Assembly (NCBI GenBank): GCA_019843655.1
Contig: JACDQD010000007.1
Coordinates: 12,025,600-12,089,599 of the forward strand
DNA length: 64,000 nt
DNA from: Lethocerus indicus
Lineage: Eukaryota; Arthropoda; Insecta; Hemiptera; Belostomatidae
Direction of reading: 5' to 3'
Notes under the pieces: generated by a model
The model's input: the letters and a program-made list of their open reading frames with translations, nothing else
Database searches by the model: none
What the model was told of the DNA's origin: nothing
Shown: piece after piece, positions 42,886 to 53,337 of the stretch
How the letters are laid out: every line of letters begins with the position of its first letter
Position numbering within the stretch: position 1 is the first letter of the stretch
Program-made: the position numbers and the translations under genes

Positions 42886-45800
42886 CCACTTATGACACAT
42901 CAATTATTTATGCTCTATATTAATGATGCCTGGAATGAATTTCATGTACATTAAATGATAAATAAAAAAATCTTTTTTAGTAATAGCGAGCTACGCTCAG
43001 ATATAAATGATTTAATCATAAAGGTACACATAAATAATAAAATTAAGGTAGAATAAAAACAAACAATGAACACTTAAGAATAACATAAAAGTATTTATCC
43101 TAGACAAAAATCAGTGGAATGAATCTTAACATCACTGGAATATACTTAATTCATTAATTTAATAGTGACTAGATATTTTCAAACCCTTGAAATTACAATA
43201 CAAGAAATGGGCAAATGCAATAAAATTATCTACAATTTCAGGAAGGTTAAGGGATATGTTTATGGTAATTTATTTCCCAACTTTTATATCCTGCTAATCA
43301 GAAAACTCAAAAACATAATCACACAGATATTTTAAGTTTAAAAGTACCTACTATTCTTTCTTAGTTATCTGATTGGTAGCCTCACCATAAAAAAATGCCA
43401 TGAAATTTAATACATATTAAAAAAATAATACATATTATACCATTTAAATGATATAAATGACCAGAAAGGTTAAAATCAGTTGCTGGAATGATTTCACATT
43501 TGCTGGGAGAAAGAATTACATAAACCCTGTGTGTACAATGATAGAACTTTAAATGAAGAATGAATGTCAATTTACCTCTCCATTCAGAATCAGGGTCACA
43601 TGCAAATGCATGATATATTGGTCCAATGATTTCATTCATTCCCTGGACATATCCCTGTCCTGGGTTCAGTTTAGCATAAAGGAAAAGTAGTCTTTCAACA
43701 ACTTCCCAGTGAGCTTCAGCACCCTCTGCAAGAGGTGCATAATCCTCCACGGCCTTCCTCACAGACAATGCTATCTGCAAACAATTCTGTGTTATCAAAT
43801 TCACGGCAGTGAGTAAAGTGAGCAATAATTATACAAGTAAATATCCCAATAAATATACTTCATAAGTTAATAAAGTAAGTAAAATTGTGTGTTAAATTGA
43901 TGAGGATTGTTAGATATGTAAAGTTAATTTCCAAATTATTATTACTCAAACATTATTATTGTAGACATTTCAAACAGTGTTAACTGGGTGTATAATTCAA
44001 TCTATCAACATCTCATAAAAGTGGTTTTATAAGATATCATTTGTTATTGGATATATTGGTTTTATTTGGTTATAAATATAACCTCATCTTTCTGAAAATA
44101 TCATGGTTAGAAATTTCAGTTTAAATAAAGACATACATTTTAATGGTTAATTCATTGAAAATGAATCACACTGTTATTAATTCACAATTCAAGTTACTTA
44201 GATATTTTTCCAAGATGTCTACTAAGTGTTTATTTATATTCGGCAACTCCAAATACACAAAATCTCATTCTTCAAGCTCTCTTGCTTACCTGCTACTGGT
44301 CCAAGAGATGCATGAAAATAAATTTCAAGAAGCAATATCAGAAAAGAGTAACAGTACGGATATAATATACATTTAAAATTGTAACACAAAAATATGCAGC
44401 AGGGAAACCAAAATTTTACCCTAGTGATTCCAAGTCCTTTTCTTTCAACATTAGCAGATTTGAGGACTGAGTGATGAACCCTTCTGTGGAGGCGTTTTGC
44501 ACCTTTGCTGTGGACAACAGCATGGCATGGATATTGCGTTGGTTGTTGGAAAAATGATATATCTGGACACAACCGCCTAATAAAAAGAATGTGATAACAG
44601 CATTTATTTTCAGTATATTTTTTCACTCCTTATCAACTTAAATCATATTCGAACAGAAAATAGATAGCACAAATAATTATAGGAAAACACAAAATGCATC
44701 CTCTGCAACTACCCATATTTCCATCTGATTCTTACTGAAATTACTATTACTTAATTGCACTAGTTCATTAATGTCACATCATATCAAAATAGAATAAATT
44801 CTGGTTAATTGCTGATAGCTGCTTCCACAGTATGCACAATTAATTTTGAATGATCTTACCTAACATCTTTGTCAATTTGAAGTAGAACTTCATTATCCTT
44901 GAAGAATGTACCCCATTGGCTATCTGGGCTGAAGTTGAGAGGATGATCTGAATATGTGACATCCACTCGTTCACCTTCTTCGATACATGATTCTCCAGGA
45001 CTAACTATCATTTCCTCTGAAAAGAACCATAACAATCAAAACAGTGTATTCCATTCTTTGTAACCATTTACATTCATACATTGCATGTGCTAAAAAAGTC
45101 AACAACATTAAGTATTATGGATCAAAATCAATATATAATATAAATTTCTTAGTCCAAAAACACATTTAATTATTGCATTAATAAATTAAAAAGACAATAT
45201 TCCAATTAGCATACTACTTTAAAGTTCCACACAAAGTCTTAAGAAAGCCAGTAAATAACAAAAATATTAAAAACATACTATAAGTAAATGAATTATTAAA
45301 CATTGTAATAATAAACAATTATGAAATGAAAAAAATAATTTAAATTGCACCCTTAAATATGAAACAAAAAATTAACAAATAAAAACTTATTGTTAGCAAA
45401 TATTATGGCCTGCCTAGGAAATAATTTTCTTTGACTTCTGAAAATAAGAATTCAGAATGTTTTCTGGTCTAGGGTGAATAAATGGGAAGTCCTTCCCACA
45501 CAATGGCACACAACTGATTGCATTTATGAGACAATAACAGGATTGTACTTCACAAATTTACTGAGAAATAAATTCCCAAAATAATGAAATAATTTAAACA
45601 TTTGAACTGAATTTGATTGAAATTATAACAAATTCCACAAGTAAGCAAACGATAGGTGTTTATGATAAATTTAAAAATGTATGCAATGAATAAATTGAAT
45701 TGTAAAGAATTATAAAATATGTCAAATATATTAAGAATATATTACACACATACACATGATATTATTAACACTGTAATTTTACATGAAAAATAAAATTGAA

Positions 45801-46587
45801 TAACGTAGAAATGTTTGTTTTATAAATTTAATGGATCCATTAAAACTATAAATAAATGACCAAGGCGATGAATTAAAAGTTAATGAAAAATTAAAATATT
45901 ATATTTTACATGAATAGCTAAAGATAAGGGTCAGTCGTAATAGGCACACAATTAGAGGATAAAATAGACATATCAGCACAAAACATTTTAGATAGATCGC
46001 AAGGTCAGGCACTAAAACACATTATTAGGCTAACTTAGATGAACCTTGAACTTTTAGAAATAGAAGTGAAACTTGGCATTATACTTAATAATCCAAAAAC
46101 AAGACAATTAAAACATACCAATAAACTGTCGATACAACTCCCTCTTCCTTGCCAATGTTTCGCTCCATGAACTTCGATTTATAGGAAGGTAGTTCAGCAT
46201 CAATTTCCAACACAGAGCTCTATTTGTTTGTTCATCAGGTATCCCTATAACATAAAAACAATGGTTACAATTTTTTAAAAATACAAATATATTTTTAAAA
46301 AATAAAGACAGAACTAGGACATTACATAAAGAAATATTGAAAATGCAATAAATATCATTCAATTATAGCATAAATATCTAAAGGATCAGTCTCACCATTG
46401 AAACAAATACTTTTCAACCGTTTCAGATCTATTTCTTCGGAGTTGATCACATCCTCAAATTCCTTTAATCTGAAAACAGAATTGACGCCCGATCACACGT
46501 TTCACTCGACTTATGTAATCAAAATTCGTAAATCATTTATCGGCATAATAAAAGTCAGCTAAATAACCTGGCTTTGTAGGAAGACAT
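38917..46587 (-). CDS. TBC1D13: TBC1 domain family member 13 (Rab GTPase-activating protein), 11 coding exons
   Basis: Exons on the minus strand, in transcript order: 46587-46568, 46469-46396, 46244-46119, 45016-44860, 44576-44420, 43774-43576, 42106-41905, 41612-41490, 41363-41306, 39491-39430, 38935-38917. The joined length is 1,197 nt, giving 398 residues; human TBC1D13 has about 400. Every junction keeps phase and all introns are GT-AG. Seen motifs: RALCWKLMLNYLP (TBC motif A region, exon 3), IDKDVRR with the arginine finger at R127, and GYVQGMNE with the glutamine finger at Q222. Later come EIRDFFIKSLDEAESGI, LLSQEFPLPDVLRIWDSLF and CCAMIILLREQILNGDF, all typical of the TBC1D13 subfamily rather than of other TBC proteins. 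Known of the family: the protein stimulates GTP hydrolysis on Rab35 and acts in endosomal recycling and, in mammals, GLUT4 traffic. The first exon has only 20 coding nt and a weak donor (GTTATT), but its MSSYKA start matches the human N-terminus well. The last exon is the least certain part. Introns are CpG-poor; that of 39492-41305 holds a long (TA)n array and a purine-rich stretch. Confidence 0.93.
39430..39491 (-). CDS. TBC1D13: TBC1D13 coding exon 10
   Basis: Acceptor TTCACAG, donor AG|GTAAGA. It encodes SFPPTDIKIVLHKAVELSVR, which lines up with human DYPITDVCQILQKAKELQ. The strong donor implies one more exon. Confidence 0.9.
39690..39766. repeat. (TA)n microsatellite in TBC1D13 intron
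   Basis: The longest TA array of the window, about 76 bp with one G interruption. It lies in the last large intron of TBC1D13. Confidence 0.96.
41306..41363 (-). CDS. TBC1D13: TBC1D13 coding exon 9
   Basis: Acceptor ATTGCAG, donor CAG|GTATGC. It encodes LLREQILNGDFPSNVKLLQ, the last conserved helix of the TBC domain. Confidence 0.92.
41490..41612 (-). CDS. TBC1D13: TBC1D13 coding exon 8
   Basis: Acceptor ATTTCAG, donor AT|GTAAGT. It encodes WLTLLLSQEFPLPDVLRIWD, then SLFADPHRFSF and the CCAMI stretch. Confidence 0.94.
41905..42106 (-). CDS. TBC1D13: TBC1D13 coding exon 7
   Basis: Acceptor TTTATAG, donor AG|GTATGA. It encodes EHAEADCFFVFTNLMGEIRD and runs to LRPQYYSF. It matches the human segment that follows DSEWK. 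Confidence 0.94.
42839..42882. repeat. (TA)n microsatellite in TBC1D13 intron
   Basis: About 42 bp perfect array in the intron between exons 6 and 7. Confidence 0.96.
43576..43774 (-). CDS. TBC1D13: TBC1D13 coding exon 6 (glutamine finger)
   Basis: Acceptor TTTGCAG, donor G|GTAAAT. It encodes EAHWEVVERLLFLYAKLNPG, then GYVQGMNEIIGPIYHAFACD. The Gln of YVQG is the second catalytic finger of TBC GAPs. Confidence 0.94.
44420..44576 (-). CDS. TBC1D13: TBC1D13 coding exon 5
   Basis: Acceptor TTATTAG, donor G|GTAAAA. It begins with the catalytic Arg region (RRLCPDISFFQQPTQYPC) and continues into a less conserved insert (RLHRRVHHSVLKSANVERKG) that also exists in the human protein. Confidence 0.92.
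44860..45016 (-). CDS. TBC1D13: TBC1D13 coding exon 4
   Basis: Acceptor TTTTCAG, donor AG|GTAAGA. It encodes the loop with DVTYSDHPLN and DSQWGTFFKDNEVLLQIDKD, ending at the arginine-finger motif, which is completed across the next junction. Confidence 0.93.
46119..46244 (-). CDS. TBC1D13: TBC1D13 coding exon 3 (TBC motif A region)
   Basis: Acceptor TTATAG, donor G|GTATGT. It encodes IPDEQTNRALCWKLMLNYLP followed by INRSSWSETLARKRELYRQF, close to the human segment over its whole length. Confidence 0.93.
46396..46469 (-). CDS. TBC1D13: TBC1D13 coding exon 2
   Basis: Acceptor TTTTCAG, donor G|GTGAGA. It encodes LKEFEDVINSEEIDLKRLKS and the next few residues, the lead-in to the TBC domain. Confidence 0.88.
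46568..46587 (-). CDS. TBC1D13: TBC1D13 coding exon 1 (start codon)
   Basis: ATG at 46587 (minus) starts MSSYKA plus two bases of an Arg codon. The donor is AG|GTTATT, which is below consensus. The choice of start rests on the phase fit with exon 2 and on similarity to the human N-terminus (MSSLHKSR). Confidence 0.75.
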
Positions 46588-47253
46588 TTGAAAGATTTCC
46601 ACAAATGATAGGAAAATAAAAGCGGCTGGCAATATTCACCGGCGATAGAATCATAGGACAAGCGTACTATATTCTTATTGGGAATTTTTCACTGCGGTCC
46701 TATACTATAAGCAAAGTTGAGAAACCGCTTTCTCTGGACAGTCAACGAAAGAAAGCAGCTGACTACGTTATCAGCTGTCCGTAGTTCTAGCTATGACAGA
46801 AAGCATGCGTCGTAGTATATATTTATGAGCACCATCTGTGTGAACTGTGAAAACAACTATTGTATATAGTTCTTGAAATTTATTTTTGTTACACAATGTT
46901 ATACTAATAATTTTGTTGGTCCGAAGTCTTAATCGAAGTTCGGACCGTGGCTATAAATTTCAGTAGGGTTGTGCGTGCTCACAGACTTTTTTTACTTAAT
47001 TAATACGACATGATATTGCTAATCGATAAAAATCTTTAATAGGTTACAGGTTTTAATAACCGTCGAATCAAAGTGTTTCCCTGCTGGCACAACAGTGACC
47101 GTTGGCGATCGAATACGATGGAATTTACTTGTTGGCGTTCCGTAGGTTAAGTGCATAATATGACCTTGCATAAATCAAATACCCAATTCAAAAGCTAGAA
47201 ATTCTAAAATCGTCGCGAAGATTTGTTATTAGATAGTGTTTAAATATTATACG
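46588..47253. promoter_or_regulatory. shared upstream region of TBC1D13 and ZER1 (probable bidirectional promoter)
   Basis: This interval lies between two divergent start codons. By eye it and its edges contain roughly four CpG per 100 bp, while nearby introns are almost CpG-free. Visible sites: two CAGCTG E-boxes 16 bp apart (46756-46761 and 46772-46777), a CATCTG at 46833-46838, and AATCGATA at 47021-47028, which resembles a partial insect DRE motif. There is no clear TATA box at a fixed distance from either start, as expected for broadly expressed genes. Both 5' UTRs and possibly non-coding first exons must lie here. The core promoter positions were not determined. Confidence 0.65.
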
Positions 47254-48017
47254 ATGTTGTCCATTTTGTCTATGAGTCAGTCTAATGAGCCAGACTCCCT
47301 TTTGAGCCAGTGTTTTAAATTTATTGTTCGTAATTTAGATCAGGTATTTTACAGAGACCCACCAACATACGGGTATGAGCTGTTGCCCGGGCAAGCTCTT
47401 CCTAGAGAAATTTGCGAAGAATTGATCAAAGAATACCAGTTAAATGGTTACCAAGTTAATGATAAATTCATTCGCTTATTTAGAAACCTTTCAACGACTA
47501 GTTTGCGCCATGTCCGACTAAGAAATTCTACTATATCGGATGATGGTTTTAGCACTATACTAAAGCACAAACTGGTCGAGCTTGATATAGCGAAATGCCA
47601 AATGATCACTGATCAGTCACTGAATACCTTGAATGAGTATGGAGATAGACTCGTTTCTTTAGTTGTTGGTGCAGGTGTTCAACTGCTTCCTGATTCGTTA
47701 TTGCATACAGTATCGCATCATTGGACCAATCAAAGGACCTCTTCACCATTGCCTTATGAAGAAAGGGGTTATATCCTGAAAACTCCAAATTTACGAAGGC
47801 TAGCAGTTAGAAACCTGTATACCCATAGAGAAAAACGTTATTTCCCTCTGTTATTGGAATCTCTACCTAACCTTACAGAGTTAGACCTTTCAGGATGTAG
47901 TGATGTGGAAAACTTAGAATATATCACACACTTAGTTCATCTTACATCATTGACCCTTCACAATGTTTTCAAAATTCAGGACTCTTTAACATACATTTGT
48001 CAGCTTAAAAAACTGAG
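47254..48017 (+). CDS. ZER1: ZER1 coding exon 1 (Cul2 box and LRRs)
   Basis: The frame is open from 47236, but the first ATGs are at 47254 and 47272. It encodes SLLSQCFKFIVRNLDQVF (matching human SLMALCTDFCLRNLD) and most of the leucine-rich repeats. The donor is AG|GTAATA at 48018. This exon keeps many CpGs, unlike the downstream introns. Confidence 0.93.
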
Positions 48018-51000
48018 GTAATAATGAGTATTTTAAGACTTGCTTGATTTTTGTTTTTATGAATTTCAATTTATGTTCTTTCACATCGTGTTTACTTTCA
48101 GGCATTTGGATATTTCTCAATCCAGTGAAAAAATGGGCCTCTACCAAAAGGAAAATGAAGCATTAGCATATATTGTAAACAACTTGCCTCTTCTGGAATC
48201 ACTGGACATATCAGGAACAAATCTAGCTGGAACCGGTACTCGAAATGAATCAGTTATCACCAGTCAATAATTTCTATTCTGGATTAAATCTTATTGTATT
48301 CATGAATCTTGCAGGTATTGCTGAACATAATTGTAAGAACGGTGGAAAAGTCCCACTAACTGATATCCCTGGTCTTGCTTCAAGAGTGAATAGGCCACTT
48401 GAATTCTTAGGCTTGTATGGAACAATGCACGAAGCTTGCCGAAGACACGATATACCAGCTAAACTTGTCAGTTGCATACAGTAAACCTGTGTTTATTTTT
48501 TTTTTATACAAAACACCCATGTATATTTTTCTTTATGATTATACAGATATCAGGAGATGCTAACGAAAGGCAAATTTTGATAGCTGCTGCATCATACTTG
48601 GAAAGACCAGATGTATTGCAACGAGTCCTGAATGACCTCTATCAACTATTTAGATATGAAAGCTGTCAGAACATTCAGATGGCTCTGGCAGTTGTTCTTG
48701 ATGCTATGGACAGACATCTTACTGCAAAGCACATCCAAATTTCTGGAAGGTATTAATCACATTTTAGATTAGGACAGCATTATTAAATGTTTCTGATTAA
48801 CATGGAGAAGGTACATCTCAAGATTGAGATTCACCATTGCCTGACCAAAAAAGAACAAAAAAAGTTGATTTTTAAGGGATAAAATCTATATTTATATACT
48901 GATTTTTTTTAAAGAATGTTTTGTCAACTTTATGTTTTTATTTTAACTTTTCTTATTATGCAGTTATTTTTAAAATTGGAATAGGATCTAGCAATGAGAG
49001 TATATTCCATTATTAACTGTTAATGTTTATTTTTTTTTATTAATTTGGTTATTTAATAATGAAATTTATATGTTGGAGTCATTTGCATAAGAGCACGTGA
49101 GATATATTTGTTGAATGTCATGGAACTTTGCCATGAAATTGTGAAATATCAGTACATCATGCCCATTACTAATATTTTGTCTTTTCTTTTTTTTTTATTT
49201 TTAATGATTGTTAACACATAATGGAAAATCATTTTCCTGACAGATGTTTTTCTTTCTTTTTTTATATAACAAAAAAAAAATTGTGACAAAATTGTAATTT
49301 TTGGTTTTCTAATATTTAAGTGTACTATTCTATTTCGGCTACTATACTATTATACTATTTAGGCTGTTTTAAATGTTAATTAAAATCTCTATTTTTTTAA
49401 TGACCACATCTTTTATGTCCAAATTGATTTCATTGGAATGCTTTAAACTGTAACACATCATCTTTTTTGTTTCTTGGCTGTTCATGTTTTTCCCTAATAG
49501 TTAAGTGAACATTAAAATAGAATTTACAAAATCACAGAATGGGTATTGAGAATGACCACTCATTCCTATCATATTTTGTCTTCACATAATTCATTTGTTT
49601 TACAGCGCTACACTTTTTTATATTGTAAAGAACAAGGAAGCACCTGGATTGACGGCTAGAGTAAAAAGGGCTGTTATCACAACACTGTTAAATGGCATGA
49701 ACACTCATCGAAATGATGATACTATGATGAGGAATGGTTGTCTTACACTTTGCCAGTTTAAGATTCCGTATGATGTTGTAAGTTTCTGTAATTTCTGAGG
49801 TTCAAATTTTGTTTATTAGTTGGTCCTGTAAGGATATAATCATATACTGTTCTGTTAGCTGTTTGAATACAAGAGGCTTGTGGGGATACTTTTGCACATA
49901 GTTTCGGAAATGGAACAAGAAGGTTTTGTGCAACGTATTGGTATATATCTCCTGAATTCTTTAGCTTGTCAGGTTGACGGATCTCAGAAACAGCTTCTGG
50001 GGGATCTTGGAGCAATTAATGTAAGTTCCTGCTATTCATATTAAGAAAATGTTTATAGGTAGGATGCTTAATTATAGATTGAAGACAACAATTTAGTCTA
50101 AATGAATCTGTGCTGATTCTTTTATTAGTTTTTATTTACTTTCTTCTTTTTATCTTTGTTTACCTTTCTCCATCATAAATGAACTGAACATACCAGTAAT
50201 AATTAAGCACAGCTCAACAATATTGCTTATAATAAATCAAAATAATACTGAAAAAAATTGAAATTGAAATATAAATAAAAGAACCAAAGCAGAATTGTTA
50301 GTACAATTCTTTTTCTCTTCTCATTGCTAAAGTATGGCTGACAGGTGAACTAAGTCAAAGATGCTTTGGCTAGGAGCTCTCCCCTAAAACTTTATCATTT
50401 CTTTTTAAGTTAAATTTCTGAATTTAAACCCATTAAATATTCTTTTAGTTTTTAAAGATTTTACATTAATACACTTTCATTACATCATTATTATTTTTGA
50501 CAGAGAATGTTGGTAATAATTGATGATAGAGTGTCTCGCAAAGTTTGTGATGATGTGTTGGAAGTCGCTTGGTCAACAATGTGGAATGTAACTGATGAAA
50601 CTGCTATTAATTGTCAACGTTTTCTTGATGGAAAGGGGATGGATTATTTCCTTGGATGCCTCCAGGTAAAAACATATATGTAAACAAAAATTTATATATG
50701 AAATATATTTATTTTTTTCAATTATAATTTCATTATAGTTGAATTTTTATTTCATTAATATTATATTGAATTATAGGGAGCAATAGGACCCTCACTGGGT
50801 CAGATTTGAATTTGCCTGTTTACTGTGGATATTAGATAACAGTTAGCATAAGTCAGAGTCCACTATGCTTTCTGGTAGGAGTCACTTACCCTAACCATCA
50901 AAATGATTAGTACATAACTGGCTGGAACAGCCTAATTTCACTTCACAGGAAATATCATGAAAAATAAAAAGGGAGCATTATTTACCCAATATAATTTTTA

Positions 51001-53337
51001 TTCCTTTTTTTTCTCTTATAACTTTTTTTTCATTATATTGTTTGCTTTCATTGCTAAGGGAATAAATGAAAAGGATTGATCATTGAAATTAGACAATCTG
51101 TTTAATCATCTTCAAATGAAAAATATCAGAATAAATAGATGATAATTGAAAATGGTTATGTAAAAAATTATATCAATAACCCTACCTTTCTTTCTGACAA
51201 AAATAAACAATCCACATCTCTTTATAAGCATAAAAATATTAGTTTCTATAATATAATTCTGTAATTTTTAAGATTAAAACTATACAGAAGATCTGTTATT
51301 CTGTTTTTCATGTGTTAATATTGTAAGTGTATAACTGAATGGATGTATAAGAATATTACCTCTGCATTAGATGCCCTCAAGAAATTTCATACAAACCATG
51401 CCTGTATATTGTAATGTAATTATTTGAACATTTCTGTATTGATTTTTATTCTTATTTAATTTTAGCTCTATTATTTGTTCTTATAGCTATTCCCAGACAA
51501 GGATGAACTCATGCGAAACATGATGGGTCTTCTTGGAAATGTTGCTGAAGTGAAATATCTTCGCCCGAGGCTTATGACCAGTGTCTACATTACAGTCTTT
51601 ACTGATCTAGTAGACTCTTGTAGTGATGGCATAGAGGTATACATTTTTGCAGTTTTAGTTTATATATCTAGATCTCCTTTTATTGTCTTTGAGGCTGAGG
51701 TTGTATTTCAAATAGATTTTTTCAAATTTTATGTTGGAACCTAAGGGCTCAATGTTTGCTCAACCAATGGGTTGGCATCTCTATTCTTGGTATAATAATC
51801 AAAAGAAACTTTAATTTACCCTAAGAGGAGTTAAAATCTGCCATACTCATTATGCATTTGCTATTGGGCATTTGTGTTATGAAATGTTAATTAGAATTTA
51901 ATTTGTCAATGAAAAAGTGCTAATGATAAAAGTGTGTGAATAAGTGTATGAATAGTAAAAAACACTGACTAATCTTAGCACTATTATATCTAACCCCAAA
52001 AAATTGCCAAGTGTTATGTATGAAAGAATTTCAGTACAGAAAATTATTGAAAGCAATCTACTGTCAGAAAAAAAATGTACGGTTATTTAAAAAAATCTTT
52101 GTATTATAATATAAAACCTTCCTTGAAAATAAATCTAAAAATAATGGGCAACATTATTGGATATTTTTTTGTTCATTGTATTCTGTTTGATGTATCAGGC
52201 GTTTGCCTATGACCACTCTTCTTTTTACTTTATATACCACCATGATATCACCACATATTTATAACGCACAGCAATTTCTTAGAGGGGTTGCTCTCTTCCA
52301 GACTGTTATCTTTTTGGGGTTGTAGCTCTGAGGTATGTATGTAATATCTATGCTTTGTGAGGTGTGTTCCTTGTATCATATGTTGATCCCTAAGTGTACT
52401 TTATACTAGAGTGGCAATGTGCGATGTGGAGTCACAGTCAGATGCTCGCAAGAGTGATTAAATATTTAACTTCCAAACTGTCTGTCAAACCTTATATGCT
52501 TCTGGATCATATGAAATATGGAGAAGTAACCATCAGTGATTAAAATATATTTAAAATTTGTATGTTATAGGTTAGTTACAATGCAGCCGGTGTGCTTTCC
52601 CATCTAGCTTCGGATGGTCCTGAGATGTGGACCATACTGGCACCTAGCCGGGATGAAGTTTTGGCAAGGATGGTGGCTGCTGTCGAGCGGTGGAACCTTG
52701 CTGCCGAACGCAATATCAATTACAGGTCATTTGAACCAATCCTCCAGTTGGCCAAAGTCAGCCATACACCACAATGCCAACACTGGGCAGTTTGGGCACT
52801 TGCTAACCTCACTACTGTCTACCGTAAGTTGGGTTTACCCAGTTACAGCAGATGTGGGCTCTAAAATTTATACCGATTTTAATGTAGTGTAGGGCAGGAT
52901 AAGAGTATAACATTAGGCTAAGTTAGGTTAAGAATTATATCTAGGATTTGATAAAGCTTAAAGCACATAATCTGTGTAGATTATTATAAATAAGATGGAT
53001 GATATCTCCAACTGAAGGACAGAAACACAGCTTTGAACCATGGTTTAGAAATATTTTCATTAAATTTGTAAATTTCTTTGTATGAAAATTTGTTATTATA
53101 TCTCTTCAACAAATAAAGATAGTGTGTCCTTTTAACCTCAAATGTTCAATGTCCACAGCTGACAAGTACTGCTCACTGGTTGAATCTGAAGGAGGCCTTG
53201 CCATTCTTGAAGGTGTGCTTAAGGATGATAGACCTTATCCTAGAATAAAGCAGTTGGCAACATTGGTTTTATTGCGGTGTAAACAGTATAGAGAGCATGG
53301 AGAAATTGATGTAGAACCTCCCCAGTTAGATGGCTAG
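47254..53337 (+). CDS. ZER1: protein zer-1 homolog (ZYG11 family, cullin-2 substrate receptor), 10 coding exons
   Basis: Exons: 47254-48017, 48102-48235, 48315-48466, 48547-48749, 49606-49777, 49859-50020, 50504-50665, 51487-51636, 52571-52823, 53159-53337. They join in phase to 776 residues from the ATG at 47254 or 770 from the ATG at 47272; the second fits the human N-terminus better (human ZER1 about 766). Domains (770 numbering): N-terminal VHL/Cul2-box region (about 5-45), leucine-rich repeats (about 50-335, e.g. LPNLTELDLSGCSD), armadillo-like repeats (about 345-760). Known of the family: ZER1 and ZYG11B recruit proteins with an exposed N-terminal glycine to CUL2-elongin BC for ubiquitination. 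The pocket residues W550, D554 (WNVTD) and N595, E598 (NVAE) are present at the positions expected from human W552/D556/N597/E600 as I recall them. VSYNAAGVLSHLA and PDKYC favour ZER1 over ZYG11. Introns of 856, 483, 821 and 934 bp are AT-rich. The only weak junctions are the exon 2 and exon 3 donors (GTACTC and GTCAGT). Confidence 0.93.
48102..48235 (+). CDS. ZER1: ZER1 coding exon 2
   Basis: Acceptor TTTCAG, donor G|GTACTC (weak). It encodes HLDISQSSEKMGLYQKENEA and LLESLDISGT. The human protein has HLDISRDR and LMSLDISG here. Confidence 0.9.
48315..48466 (+). CDS. ZER1: ZER1 coding exon 3
   Basis: Acceptor TTGCAG, donor CTT|GTCAGT. It encodes RPLEFLGLYGTMHEACRRHD then IPAKL, matching human RPLQFLGLFENS...IPAYK. 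Confidence 0.88.
48547..48749 (+). CDS. ZER1: ZER1 coding exon 4
   Basis: Acceptor ATACAG, donor AG|GTATTA. It encodes ISGDANERQILIAAASYLER and continues to HIQISG, the first armadillo-like helices. Confidence 0.93.
49606..49777 (+). CDS. ZER1: ZER1 coding exon 5
   Basis: Acceptor TTTACAG, donor GTT|GTAAGT. It encodes ATLFYIVKNKEAPGLTARVK, then MRNGCLTLCQFKIPYDV, matching human ALFYLTN and RNCCLTLCNFSIP. Confidence 0.94.
49859..50020 (+). CDS. ZER1: ZER1 coding exon 6
   Basis: Acceptor CTGTTAG, donor AAT|GTAAGT, 54 codons, phase 0 at both ends. It encodes LFEYKRLVGILLHIVSEMEQ and NSLACQVDGSQK, matching human NALVCQVDNDHK. Confidence 0.94.
50504..50665 (+). CDS. ZER1: ZER1 coding exon 7 (degron pocket, part 1)
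   Basis: Acceptor TTTGACAG, donor CAG|GTAAAA, 54 codons. It encodes VLEVAWSTMWNVTDETAINC. The Trp and Asp of WNVTD correspond to degron-binding residues of the human receptors. Confidence 0.95.
51487..51636 (+). CDS. ZER1: ZER1 coding exon 8 (degron pocket, part 2)
   Basis: Acceptor CTTATAG, donor GAG|GTATAC, 50 codons. It encodes MMGLLGNVAEVKYLRPRLMT, almost identical to human MLGLLGNVAEVKELRPQLMT. It carries the Asn and Glu of the Gly/N-degron pocket. Confidence 0.95.
52181..52218 (+). repeat. short dispersed repeat, copy 1 (ZER1 intron)
   Basis: Shares TTCTGTTTG, then AGGC-NNNN-GCCTATGA and CTC with the copy at 56966-57005, with a 2-bp gap. The core AGGC/GCCT can form a 4-bp stem around a 4-nt loop. 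It is possibly a fragment of a SINE or MITE family. Confidence 0.55.
52571..52823 (+). CDS. ZER1: ZER1 coding exon 9
   Basis: Acceptor GTTATAG, donor C|GTAAGT. It encodes VSYNAAGVLSHLASDGPEMW, NINYRSFEPILQL and HWAVWALANLTTVY, all strongly ZER1-like. Confidence 0.95.
53159..53337 (+). CDS. ZER1: ZER1 terminal coding exon 10
   Basis: Acceptor CCACAG, stop TAG at 53335-53337. It encodes PDKYCSLVESEGGLAILEGV then a C-terminal helix and the acidic tail EHGEIDVEPPQLDG. Confidence 0.95.

Noticed and set aside
43382..43575. Extension of the TBC1D13 exon 6 frame past its donor on the minus strand
   Set aside because: The residues after the conserved DPDSEWR are intronic. A GTAAAT donor and the phase-matched exon 7 show the correct junction.
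47236..47253. Open frame upstream of the first ZER1 ATG beginning at GTG
   Set aside because: A non-ATG start is unnecessary. ATGs at 47254 and 47272 are in frame and the second matches the human N-terminus.
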